The notes under the pieces were generated by a model. It saw nothing but the letters and a program-made list of their open reading frames with translations, made no database searches and had not been told where the DNA came from. The position numbers were made by a program, and so were the translations under genes. From a virus, in IMG/VR virus record IMGVR_UViG_3300042292_000812, positions 1 through 32,352 of that record: 32,352 nucleotides of DNA; one strand, written 5' to 3'. Of this stretch, positions 1 to 7,623 are shown piece after piece (positions within the stretch are counted from its first letter, which is position 1; each line of letters begins with the position of its first letter).

Positions 1-155
1 GCGTTTGCTGTTTTGTTCTTGTAAAAAAGCTTACCATCAACAACGTTGATTGCTAATTCGCCTTCAGCTAGCGTACTTGGTGAAACGCCAGTTTCATCTG
101 ACCTTCTAAGTAGAAGTGTATTATTTACCGCAAATTTAGATCCACTATAAGCCAT
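1..155 (-). CDS. Tail fibre-like protein, N-terminal part (gene runs off the left edge)
   Basis: Only the first 51 codons lie in the window. The ATG (153-155) follows an AGAGG ribosome site at a good distance. The visible part contains GELAINVVDGKLFYKN, the N-terminal module common in phage tail-fibre and adsorption proteins, in which a short strand-turn-strand segment probably begins a trimeric fibre or attaches it to the tail. The 513-aa (5736-7277) and 913-aa (2974-5715) proteins start with variants of the same module (ELAFNEADNTLYYG and QIALDPINRIFYY), so this is probably a further member of the fibre set. The gene appears to have its own promoter (see 203-209) rather than depending on read-through from the oxygenase gene. 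The call rests on this short module; the receptor-binding end is not visible. Confidence 0.6.
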   Translation of the reverse strand, partial: MAYSGSKFAVNNTLLLRRSDETGVSPSTLAEGELAINVVDGKLFYKNKTAN

Positions 156-202
156 TGGCTACCTCTTTTTTCCGACTCTTTTTTCCAAACTAGTTCTTAA
201 TA

Positions 203-209
203 TATAGTA
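203..209 (-). promoter_or_regulatory. TACTATA promoter-like element before the left-edge fibre gene
   Basis: On the minus strand this reads TTACTATATATTAAG. It is one of seven similar elements in intergenic DNA (8850, 12574, 15398, 15631, 29519, 31024). Here the spacing to the ATG is 47 nt, longer than the 27-34 nt of the other six. There is no convincing -35 box. The 96-bp gap that holds it (156-251) shows nothing else. Confidence 0.45.
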
Positions 210-251
210 ATGATACCACAGTTATTAAATAGTTTAAAATCAAAAAAATAT

Positions 252-1550
252 TTACTTTTGAAACTCATACCACCTTATTGCAGAATATCGAATTCCTTTT
301 GTGACTGGATGGACTTGGTGGATGTAAGGAAATGCTGAGCAAAAAGCTATGACATCTCCAGCTTCAGGTTTTATCTTAATATTAAACTCTTTAAATTCTA
401 GTTCTCCACCTTCAAAATCATCATTTAAAAACATTAATACTGACAATACTCTTGGATTTCCTGGCTGGTTGTCAATATGGCTATAAAAAGTATTTTCTTC
501 TTCATAGCGCAATAAAACAGTGTGGCTTGATATCAAAGGTCTTTCACTGTATCTGCGCCTGGAATCTTCTGCAATTGCGTCTAAACCTACCTGTAACGAT
601 TCTGCAGCTCTTCTTATTGGGTCTTGAGGATGACAGTCACTTTGCTTTTCTGTTAAAAAATAATTATACATTGCTTTTGTACCAGAGTCTGATTTAGCTG
701 GCATCCATTGTTTAAACATTGAATTTTGGATTAAGCCTTTTAATATGCGAGTTGATCCTTTGGCAATTTTGTATTTAGTTATTCCTGGTGCTAATTCTTG
801 TTTTGCCAATATGGTCATATCTACAGTCTCTGGCTCACTATCTATTGCATCTCCAGCAATAGCATTATAATATGTCAAAACTGACGAATAGTCTTGGTCC
901 GAACCTATTGGTTGATTTACTGGTGGATCGGGAAGTGGCAAATATCTATTACGATTAAAGAATCTAATATCACCATCTTGACCAAATTTATTAATTCTAT
1001 CTTTGTCTTTTTGGATCCAATGGTCTGGTGTACTGAAGTGCATAAACAATTGAGTTGTATTTGCTGCTTCATCCCTTGTTGGGTATGGTGGTCTTGCATG
1101 CATATGCTGTTGACCACAAAAAATTACTGCATCATTGGGATCTTGATAATACTCTTTTCCTTCAACTATTAGAGGCCAATTTGCAGTATTTTCTATAGCT
1201 ATATTAATTGATATTTGAGAACCATTTTGATCTAAATGTTCCCAAAGATTTGGAATACATCCATCTTTTCTTTGATACATTACTGTGTAGTGATATGCCG
1301 GGACAAGACTATCATTATTAAATATTTTTCTTATTTTATTTAATGCATACTCTTCAATATCTTTATTGGGTATTATTCCAGCTGCCCATCTACCCATCAT
1401 TGTGTGGTAATGACCATTTTTGGTTCCCATACCAGTTTCTTTAATTTGTTTTTTAACATCTTCAAACATTGATTCTGAAAAAAAATTCTTTATAAGATGT
1501 GGTTCAACACCCAAATCTGGTAATGGGTACAACTCATCTTTAAATATCAT
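252..1550 (-). CDS. Tandem 2-oxoglutarate/Fe(II)-dependent oxygenase (two DSBH domains)
   Basis: This 432-aa protein appears to contain two double-stranded beta-helix oxygenase domains. The C-terminal one is clear: HxD iron ligands at H358/D360 in a YSHID context, a GGELEF strand near 381-386, a distal His in YIHQVHP (H411), and the 2-oxoglutarate-binding Arg of TKGIRY (R421), all in prolyl-4-hydroxylase-like order. The N-terminal half repeats the pattern more loosely: WEHLD (H105/D107) and QQHMHARP (H149 or H151, R153). Such enzymes hydroxylate or demethylate proteins, nucleotides or small molecules; the substrate cannot be predicted. It is the last gene of a GNAT, Cys-cluster protein, oxygenase operon and starts 1 nt after the preceding stop. 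The oxygenase fold is secure; two active domains is an inference. Confidence 0.82.
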   Translation of the reverse strand: MIFKDELYPLPDLGVEPHLIKNFFSESMFEDVKKQIKETGMGTKNGHYHTMMGRWAAGIIPNKDIEEYALNKIRKIFNNDSLVPAYHYTVMYQRKDGCIPNLWEHLDQNGSQISINIAIENTANWPLIVEGKEYYQDPNDAVIFCGQQHMHARPPYPTRDEAANTTQLFMHFSTPDHWIQKDKDRINKFGQDGDIRFFNRNRYLPLPDPPVNQPIGSDQDYSSVLTYYNAIAGDAIDSEPETVDMTILAKQELAPGITKYKIAKGSTRILKGLIQNSMFKQWMPAKSDSGTKAMYNYFLTEKQSDCHPQDPIRRAAESLQVGLDAIAEDSRRRYSERPLISSHTVLLRYEEENTFYSHIDNQPGNPRVLSVLMFLNDDFEGGELEFKEFNIKIKPEAGDVIAFCSAFPYIHQVHPVTKGIRYSAIRWYEFQK

Positions 1551-1551
1551 G

Positions 1552-1779
1552 TTACCACTTACCTAGAGGGCACACAGCTTTCTTCAACTTAACTTTCATC
1601 TTCATGAAACAACCACATTCTTTACACTGGTGAGTAACAGGCAGTAGTCTGTCGCACGCTAAGCATATGTCGTATCTAGACTGAGCTTCTTCATCGACAA
1701 CATGTTCTACGTTTGGATTTACCATGTCCCAAGGACGAGTTGTCCCTAATTTTTTCTTCCATTCTTGATACGGTGTCAC
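1552..1779 (-). CDS. Small Cys-cluster (zinc-ribbon-like) phage protein
   Basis: A 75-aa protein with six cysteines: C39 and C42 (CLAC), C52, C55 and C57 (CKECGC) and C70 (AVCPLGKW). The first two pairs make a plausible four-Cys zinc site. The ending KAVCPLGKW after CGCFMK is a pattern I associate with small phage and marine-virus proteins of unknown function. The start is GTG (1777-1779), chosen because AGGAG lies just upstream at the end of the GNAT gene and the downstream reading begins MTPYQEW. It is sandwiched between a GNAT enzyme and a 2OG oxygenase with almost no spacing, so the three are probably co-expressed and may act together. Function unknown. Confidence 0.72.
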   Translation of the reverse strand: MTPYQEWKKKLGTTRPWDMVNPNVEHVVDEEAQSRYDICLACDRLLPVTHQCKECGCFMKMKVKLKKAVCPLGKW

Positions 1780-1783
1780 TTAA

Positions 1784-2311
1784 TTATTCTCCTGTAAAAT
1801 CTTTTTCAACTGTGTAAAAAATATTAACCATGTGCTTTGCTAGACCTGCCCCTGCTTCATTGACAGAAACATCCAAGTGAGCGGGGATAACTTCGGAGGC
1901 TCGTTGCGCTCTTGGAAGAGCTCTAAATTCTTCAGGCGTATATCCATAAAAAGCCGCTCGTTGGTCCATAAAGTGTTCTTCACTTCGGAGCAAAACCTGA
2001 GTGGCTATTCCCTTTCCACGATGGTCGGGATGAACCAACATCAACAGCGGTTGTCGCAACCCTTCGTCATTTTCCCATCTGGCGTACATGGAAAGAAGAA
2101 GACCATCACCTTCCTGTCTGTAGAGTTGAAAGTAAACTTTTCTTGGTGTATCGTCTCCGAAGACACCAGGAATTTTTAGAAACTCTTCTACGTCGTGGTA
2201 GCCGGGTGTGCCGAATTCCCCAAATTTGTTTTCCCAATTAAGCCAACCTTGAAATGTATATTCTGGATCTGTTGGTTCTCTTGGTGCCCAAATTTCATTT
2301 GTGTCGCTCAT
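1784..2311 (-). CDS. GNAT-family N-acetyltransferase
   Basis: A 175-aa protein with a GNAT motif A at about residues 89-107: a hydrophobic strand (LLMLVHP), then DHRGKGIATQVL, where the R-G-K-G-I-A loop binds the pyrophosphate of acetyl-CoA. The N-terminal half (strands around 58-80) fits the beginning of the fold. The substrate is unknown; phage GNATs can modify host proteins, aminoglycosides, tRNA or DNA bases. The ATG at 2309-2311 follows a strong GGAGG site. The gene is first in a three-gene auxiliary operon and has an extended -10 promoter (TGATATAAT) 29 nt upstream. Its codons include CGA for Arg but no CGG. Confidence 0.8.
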   Translation of the reverse strand: MSDTNEIWAPREPTDPEYTFQGWLNWENKFGEFGTPGYHDVEEFLKIPGVFGDDTPRKVYFQLYRQEGDGLLLSMYARWENDEGLRQPLLMLVHPDHRGKGIATQVLLRSEEHFMDQRAAFYGYTPEEFRALPRAQRASEVIPAHLDVSVNEAGAGLAKHMVNIFYTVEKDFTGE

Positions 2312-2340
2312 CTTTAAGCCTCCATTTTAAATATTTTTAT

Positions 2341-2349
2341 ATTATATCA
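2341..2349 (-). promoter_or_regulatory. Extended -10 promoter (TGATATAAT) of the GNAT/oxygenase operon
   Basis: The minus strand reads TTGTGATATAATATAAAA. TG-A-TATAAT is a perfect extended -10 box, 29 nt before the GNAT start. The identical nonamer occurs at 15900-15908 and 31350-31358, also upstream of genes. No good -35 is visible, which is usual for extended -10 promoters. Confidence 0.55.
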
Positions 2350-2369
2350 CAATAAAAAATTATTAGCTA

Positions 2370-2971
2370 TTAGCAGCAGATCGGACCTAGTTTAGGGTCA
2401 ATAATGCATCCGGCGCAACAGATTTCGCACGCTGCGATAACAGGAGCGATAACAGGAGCGATAACAGGAGCGATAACAGGAGCGATAACAGGAGCAGGAG
2501 CCGTATATCCACAAACTCCATCTCTATATGCGCCGTTAGTTCCACCTTCACCAGGGCATAATCCTCCACCACAAGTTCCGTATACGTAGTACTCGTAGCT
2601 CATTGTTCCATCGCATGTCCAGCCATACCCAGCTGGATCTAAGTACGAATACTGACCGTACTGTCTTCTGGCCACTCCATCGCAAACACAGAAGTTTGGT
2701 GGGAAAAATGGTGGAAAGAATGGTGGGAAATAAGGACTGTGGATAGTATAATTTATTACTGTTCCAAGTGGAACAACTGTAGAATCATTCACTTCTGAAC
2801 TTAAGGTGTTTAATACAGCAGCTCCGTTGCCAGGAGTTGTACTTACAGTTCCAACAACAAACCCAGCATTGGTAATTGTTGCATTAGCTGCATCTTTGTC
2901 AGTTCCGTGCTGCTATAGTAGGCTTAGCTCTTTTTCTTGAACCGGCCTGAACTACCTATTGGAATTGCCAT
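2370..2971 (-). CDS. Cys-rich, PASTA-like fibre-tip protein, reading frame broken near its start
   Basis: Translation should begin at the ATG at 2969-2971, which follows AAAGG two bases after the 913-aa stop. That frame opens MAIPIGSSG and hits TAA at 2924-2926. The middle frame gives RKRAKPTIAA, and the long frame from about 2906 downward gives GTDKDAANATITNAGF. Two +1 steps join them, the second and possibly the first at a CGG codon, for about 199 aa. The joined product has a PASTA-like domain (roughly residues 22-75, NAGFVVGTV ... STVVPLGTVINYTI), three FFPP repeats, a Tyr/Gly region, five PVIA repeats and 12 cysteines, six of them in the last 20 residues. PASTA domains bind cell-wall material in Gram-positive proteins. 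A shorter product from a GTG at 2790-2792 would lose the PASTA part. It could be a pseudogene or hold sequencing indels. Confidence 0.6.
2436..2495 (-). repeat. Five exact 12-bp tandem repeats encoding PVIA
   Basis: The + strand unit GATAACAGGAGC is repeated five times without a mismatch. In the coding frame each unit reads Pro-Val-Ile-Ala. The unit is a multiple of three, so changes in copy number alter protein length without breaking the frame. It lies between the Tyr/Gly segment and the Cys cluster and looks like a length-variable spacer. Confidence 0.9.
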
Positions 2972-2973
2972 AA

Positions 2974-5715
2974 TTAAGCCTTTAGATCACCCATTACTAC
3001 CCAAGTATTCGCAGCTAACTTAACTAGTGTAGCACCTGACCATTGAGCGCGCAACTTAAGTCCAGGAGTACCTACTACTGTGGCTGAACCTCCTCCAACA
3101 AAAGTTACTTCACCAGTAAGATGTTTTCTTAAAACGTCTATTCTATCTCCAACAGATAAAATATCAGGTACAGTCACTGTTGTATTAGAAGCTGAATCAA
3201 TTGTAACCAATTTAGCTAAATCTGTGGCCTGTAAAGTATAGCTTGCAGTTTGCGCGTTTAGGGTGGAATTAAATCCTGCCCTAGCTGGGCCAGAAACTAA
3301 GTCAGTTGTAGTAATAGAGTTGCTTAATGATAATTTACTATATGCAATTGCTGCAGAAGAATTAATATCAATATCAACAATAGTCCCATCTAAAATCATT
3401 GAAGATGTAACTGTATTCGTAGGAAGGGTTACGTTACCAGTAAATGTTGGTGATGCGAGTGGTGCTTTAAGAGCAATACTATTTGTAAGAGTTGTGGATA
3501 GAGCAGCATCGTTTCCAAGTGCAGTGGCAATCTCTCCAAGGGTATCGAGTGTTGCACCGGCACTGTTAACAAGGTTTGCTACTTCTGCACGGACGAATGC
3601 GGTAGTGGCAAGCTGTGTTGTATCTGTCGATAGTGCTGCTGTTGGAGCCGTTGGTATCCCCGTTAAGGCCGGTGAGGCAAGTGTTGCAAAACCAGAAATA
3701 GAAGCACCAGCAGGGATTGTTACCGTGCCAGTAAAGGTTGGTGATGCAATTGTTGCTTTTAGGTCAAGAGCAGTTTGTTGGTCAGTAGAAATAGGTTTAG
3801 CAGTGTCGGCAGTGTTGTTGACATTACCAAGGCCAACCATTGTTGCTGTAATACCAGAAACTGTTCCGGTAAAAGTTGGTGAAGATAGAGGTGCTTTTGC
3901 TGCAAGAAGAGCTGAATCATTAACCCAAGCTGTGCCATTCCATTTAAGAATATCACCAGAAGCTGCTGAAGTAATTGTTACGTCACCAACGTCATCTAGT
4001 GTGTTGATTGTTGGTATATTAGCGCTGACCCAAGCTGATCCATTATACTTCAAGAATTGTCCATTAGCCGCTGAGTTTGTACCTTGCACATCTGCCAAAT
4101 CATTGAGATACAGTGCATGTGATACCCAGTAAGATCCATCCCTATAAAGTACATCTCCTGCTGAAGCACTGGATGCTAGAACGTCTGGTAGTTGACTCAA
4201 AGATGTAATAGCGATAGAGGCAGTTGCTACGTCACCAAAAACAATAACTTTTGCTGTTCCAGTTGCCGGAGGTGTTTCGAAATATACTTTTACTTGTGTA
4301 TTACTATGGATTTCCCACAGGACATTAACTACTTCAAAGTTATCACTTGCGTTTTTCTTTAACACAACTACAAATGGATTACTTGTAGTTAATAAGTGCG
4401 TGATCGTGAATATGGTATCTGTTCCATTACCAATGACTTCACTGTACTGTACTCCGGTTGGTATGGTTAAGTCAGCTGTTGACTTATTTATCCAAGTATT
4501 AGAACTGACGTCATATGCTAAAATTTGGTTATTAGCAGGTAGTGTTATATTTGCATTTTGCAATTGGTTTAAAGTTATATTAGCCTGGATTGTTGGAGTT
4601 GTTCCTTCTCCAGAATTATTAGTTATTAAAATTCCAGTGCCGGCAACTAATGACTGAACATAGTTGCCAGTTGTGTCAGTACCAAGATCAACTTGATCAT
4701 TAACCCAAGCAGAGCCATTGTACTTTAGATAGCTATTGGCTAGTGAAGTATTAATTGTTACATCAGATAAACTATCTACGCCAAATGAAGATAATTGAGT
4801 ATTAACATATGTTGTAGCATTTGTATAAGCCGTATTAGCTTTGATAGATGCATCAGATGCAGCATTTAGTTCTGCTGTTGTTGCAGCGCCGTAGGCATCA
4901 TAAGTATTTGTAGTAACTGCAATTGTTGGCTGAGCCTGTTCACCAGAATTGTTTGTGAGCGTTATGCCAGTTCCAGCAATGAGTGATGCTACATAGTCAC
5001 CTGTTGTATCAGTACCAAGTGTAACGGCATTTGCAACAACATATGCATTTAATGTTACGTTTGCGCCGCCATCAATTAAAACGTTTCCTTCTAGATCTCC
5101 ACCTAAAGTTATTTTTCTAGGAGTTGTCCATCCAGCTGCTGTGCCAGTAATGTTCATAGCACCCGTTGCAGGTAGGCTTATGACAATATTGCCAGTCGTT
5201 GCAGTTACATCTATTTCATTTGGTGTGCCAGTAATGCTATTGACAAATGTTGGCTTATTAAGAAGATTGTCCCAATCTATCTTTGCGGCAAGTTCTCCAA
5301 TTGTTCCAGAAAATACTTCTGATGTGTTTGTAGCATCTGGTATAAAAGTAAATTTTCCAGATGAATCATCAAAACCAAAAAATCCAACTTTTGCAGCTGG
5401 AGTAGCAAGTGAACCGTCATACCAACGGAACTCAATACCACGATCTTTATTGTCATCAACTGTTGGTGCAGTTTTTCCACCAAGTGTAATGATAGGGTCT
5501 TTAATTGTCGTTACAGTAGAATCAATAACAGTCGTGTTGCCAAGAACAGTTATGTTATTTACTGTTAAGTTTTCTTCTGTTGTAATAGAAGTGTTTGATT
5601 CTTGCAATAAATTTAATGACGAGTTAACTAAAGTTCCGTTACTGTCTAGATAATAAAATATTCTATTGATAGGATCAAGTGCTATTTGCCCTTGGGTAAT
5701 GCTAGGTGTTGCCAC
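2974..5715 (-). CDS. Large multi-module tail fibre protein
   Basis: 913 aa built from repeated phage-fibre modules. The N-terminus has the fibre start module (QIALDPINRIFYYLDSNG, 10-27). A short domain with a YNGSAWV-type core, of the form L-x-DV ... LKYNGSAWV, recurs near residues 316-339, 505-531, 537-563 and 572-599, with a diverged copy at about 382-410. A beta domain (about 420-495, VIGNGTDTIFTITHLL to KVIVFG) resembles a module of many phage adsorption proteins. SPTFTG-type collagen-like repeats occur at about 612, 658, 680 and 754, with TQLATTAFV in between, as in long side fibres. The C-terminus (about 825-913) is a distinct beta-rich tip. No catalytic motif is visible. It probably forms a trimer used for host recognition. 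Codon use is ordinary for the window. Confidence 0.82.
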   Translation of the reverse strand: MATPSITQGQIALDPINRIFYYLDSNGTLVNSSLNLLQESNTSITTEENLTVNNITVLGNTTVIDSTVTTIKDPIITLGGKTAPTVDDNKDRGIEFRWYDGSLATPAAKVGFFGFDDSSGKFTFIPDATNTSEVFSGTIGELAAKIDWDNLLNKPTFVNSITGTPNEIDVTATTGNIVISLPATGAMNITGTAAGWTTPRKITLGGDLEGNVLIDGGANVTLNAYVVANAVTLGTDTTGDYVASLIAGTGITLTNNSGEQAQPTIAVTTNTYDAYGAATTAELNAASDASIKANTAYTNATTYVNTQLSSFGVDSLSDVTINTSLANSYLKYNGSAWVNDQVDLGTDTTGNYVQSLVAGTGILITNNSGEGTTPTIQANITLNQLQNANITLPANNQILAYDVSSNTWINKSTADLTIPTGVQYSEVIGNGTDTIFTITHLLTTSNPFVVVLKKNASDNFEVVNVLWEIHSNTQVKVYFETPPATGTAKVIVFGDVATASIAITSLSQLPDVLASSASAGDVLYRDGSYWVSHALYLNDLADVQGTNSAANGQFLKYNGSAWVSANIPTINTLDDVGDVTITSAASGDILKWNGTAWVNDSALLAAKAPLSSPTFTGTVSGITATMVGLGNVNNTADTAKPISTDQQTALDLKATIASPTFTGTVTIPAGASISGFATLASPALTGIPTAPTAALSTDTTQLATTAFVRAEVANLVNSAGATLDTLGEIATALGNDAALSTTLTNSIALKAPLASPTFTGNVTLPTNTVTSSMILDGTIVDIDINSSAAIAYSKLSLSNSITTTDLVSGPARAGFNSTLNAQTASYTLQATDLAKLVTIDSASNTTVTVPDILSVGDRIDVLRKHLTGEVTFVGGGSATVVGTPGLKLRAQWSGATLVKLAANTWVVMGDLKA

Positions 5716-5735
5716 TATAAAACCTTTCTTTTTAC

Positions 5736-7277
5736 TTAGAAGGTTCCACCATCAAATGTGATACCATCAAATGTCGTCAAGTTAGAAATAGATCCACCTG
5801 TAATTGTAACGTTGTTTGAATTTTGTGTTGCAATAGTTCCAACACCAATAGTTGCTCTTGCTGTTGCTGCATCAGCGTCATCTACAAGGCTTCTACCAAA
5901 TGTGGTGAACGTAGCCAAGTCTGCAGTATTTGCTCCTGTAAAATACGGGAGCTTGTCAGCTGCTGATGTAAGGCCAGCTATTGCTGCGAGTTCTGCATCA
6001 TAGGCTTGAACATCAGTTCCTATAGCCAAACCTAAATTGGTTCTAGCACCAGACGCAGTTGTTGCACCAGTGCCACCATAAGTGATAGCTATTGTCCCTG
6101 CACTCCAGGTTCCTGAGGTAACATTGCCTACTGAAGTTAAGCTTGAGTTAACAACACTTGAAGCTAGAGTAGTATTTGATAATACTTCAGATGTTCCTAT
6201 TTTTAGAACTTTTCCAGCAGCTAGATCTAAATGTTCAGACGATGTCCAAGCGTCTGTTGCGTCAACCCAATTGAAAGTTTTGTTTGTTGAACCAAGTATT
6301 GTTATACCAGCTCCATCAGCTGTTATATCTGTAGGCGATGCTGCGTTAGCTAGAACAATATTTTTATCTTCAACAACAAGAGTTGCTGTATTTAAAGTTG
6401 TTGTATTTCCATTCACAATTAAATCACCAGTTACGGTTAAGTTATTGCCAATCGTTACATCGTCTGGTAAGCCAATCGTAATTGCCCCACTTGCTGCAGA
6501 TACTGTAACCTCATTTGCGGTACCAGTGAGTGAGGTTACTGCTGCGGTTGACAAGTCGCTAATTTGTGATCCGGTAATTGCAATTGCCGAATTACCAGCT
6601 GCTGTCAGCCTTCCTTTTGCATCTACTGTAAATGTTGCCACTGAATTTGCAGCTCCATAAGAGCCAGCAGTTACCGCAGTATTGTCAAGGTTTGAAGAAG
6701 TCAAAGAAATTGCCGTATTACCAGCTGCTGTCAAACGACCCTGGGCATCAACAGTGAATGTCGCAACAGTTCCTGCGCCACCGTATGAGCCACCAGTTAC
6801 TGTGGTGTTGTCAAGGTTTATCGTGATTGTATCAGTCGCACCTGCAACAGAACTTAAGCCAGTACCACCAGAAATTGTTAGTGTATCAGTGCCTGAAGTA
6901 ATTGTTTGGTTTGATCCAGAGTCGCCCGAAACTGTAAATGCCGTAGCAACGTTTGCAACAATGTTACTAACATTAGATACCTGTTGATCAACATAAAGTT
7001 TTGTTGTAGCATGAGCGTTTGCCGTTGGCGTTGGAACAACAACTGTTCCAGAAAAGGTTTTATCTCCAGTTAGCGTTTGAGAAGTCGTAAGTGATACGAA
7101 TGCACCAATACCACCAATTGCTGGAATATTATTTGCATTACCGTTGCCATCATCGCCAAAACCATAGTAAAGGGTATTGTCAGCTTCGTTAAATGCTAAT
7201 TCTGCGTTCTTTAAAGAGCTTGGTGCACCTGGTAAACCGCTAGCGACTCTTCTTTTAATTCTTAAAATATTAGACAT
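5736..7277 (-). CDS. Tail fibre protein with tandem beta repeats
   Basis: 513 aa. The start MSNILRIKRR leads into ELAFNEADNTLYYG (26-39), the fibre start module, followed by TLTGDKTFSG and ATTKLYVDQQV, typical of phage side-fibre shafts. A unit of about 41 residues is repeated in tandem at 156-192 and 197-233 (LDNT.VT.GSYG ... ATFTVDA.GRLTAAGN). A TVTGDLIVNGNTTTLNT-like strand region follows, and the chain ends FDGGTF. The preceding 112-aa protein ends VDGGNF, so the two share a C-terminal signature. No enzymatic motif is seen. It lies in the fibre block between a 112-aa and a 913-aa fibre protein and probably forms part of the same adsorption apparatus. Confidence 0.8.
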   Translation of the reverse strand: MSNILRIKRRVASGLPGAPSSLKNAELAFNEADNTLYYGFGDDGNGNANNIPAIGGIGAFVSLTTSQTLTGDKTFSGTVVVPTPTANAHATTKLYVDQQVSNVSNIVANVATAFTVSGDSGSNQTITSGTDTLTISGGTGLSSVAGATDTITINLDNTTVTGGSYGGAGTVATFTVDAQGRLTAAGNTAISLTSSNLDNTAVTAGSYGAANSVATFTVDAKGRLTAAGNSAIAITGSQISDLSTAAVTSLTGTANEVTVSAASGAITIGLPDDVTIGNNLTVTGDLIVNGNTTTLNTATLVVEDKNIVLANAASPTDITADGAGITILGSTNKTFNWVDATDAWTSSEHLDLAAGKVLKIGTSEVLSNTTLASSVVNSSLTSVGNVTSGTWSAGTIAITYGGTGATTASGARTNLGLAIGTDVQAYDAELAAIAGLTSAADKLPYFTGANTADLATFTTFGRSLVDDADAATARATIGVGTIATQNSNNVTITGGSISNLTTFDGITFDGGTF

Positions 7278-7616
7278 TTAAAAATTTCCTCCATCAACAA
7301 GATCTGATTCTGCGTAATTGACCCATTGAGATCCGTTGTAACGTAAAATTTGTCCACTAGCAGCTGTATTTATAGTAACATCGGTCAAACCATTTAAAAC
7401 TGATTGAGCGGAAATATTTGTTTCAGCTGCAATTATTCTATCTTTAACAGTTAGGTGTGAACCTGCTGGATTCAACCCTATAACGGTCTGTAAGGCTTCT
7501 ACAGCGTCGTTAATGTCTGTATGCTGTTTGTGGTGGGGAACAGATACAGAATCGAGTCTATCAGTTGAAGTTGGATTAACGAAATTGTCTAAAGATGCTG
7601 GATATTGAGTGGCCAT
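7278..7616 (-). CDS. Short fibre-associated structural protein
   Basis: 112 aa when started at the ATG at 7614-7616, which has TAGGA eight bases upstream. A longer in-frame reading from 7664 would overlap the next gene by 41 nt and lacks a comparable ribosome site. The protein begins MATQYPASLDNF, has a helical stretch (HTDINDAVEALQTVIG), and ends with one copy of the L-x-DVTI ... LRYNGSQWVN module found several times in the 913-aa fibre, then VDGGNF. It therefore looks like a minimal fibre subunit: N-terminal attachment segment, helix, one beta module, tail signature. The MATQYPASLDNF-type start is common in structural genes of phages infecting Gram-positive bacteria. Confidence 0.72.
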   Translation of the reverse strand: MATQYPASLDNFVNPTSTDRLDSVSVPHHKQHTDINDAVEALQTVIGLNPAGSHLTVKDRIIAAETNISAQSVLNGLTDVTINTAASGQILRYNGSQWVNYAESDLVDGGNF

Positions 7617-7623
7617 ATTTTTC

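Noticed and set aside
2436-2495. Tandem repeats as a CRISPR array.
   Set aside because: The units are 12 bp, contiguous, without spacers, and encode PVIA in frame.
2370-2792. A 140-aa gene starting at GTG 2790-2792.
   Set aside because: No ribosome site, and the frame continues upstream with PASTA-like sequence to about 2906, so the GTG is an internal valine.
2924-2938. A -1 slippery site (GAAAAAG) in the Cys-rich gene followed by stop read-through.
   Set aside because: A -1 shift at the A-run leads into a frame with TAG at 2913-2915, so stop suppression would also be needed, and the resulting ELSLL segment is less coherent than the RKRAKPTIAA reading given by +1 steps.
3263-4132. Long plus-strand open frames opposite the 913- and 513-aa fibre genes and opposite the 510-aa gene.
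   Set aside because: They are complementary-strand shadows of repetitive fibre genes, with no ribosome sites and low-complexity translations; the minus-strand readings have recognised modules.
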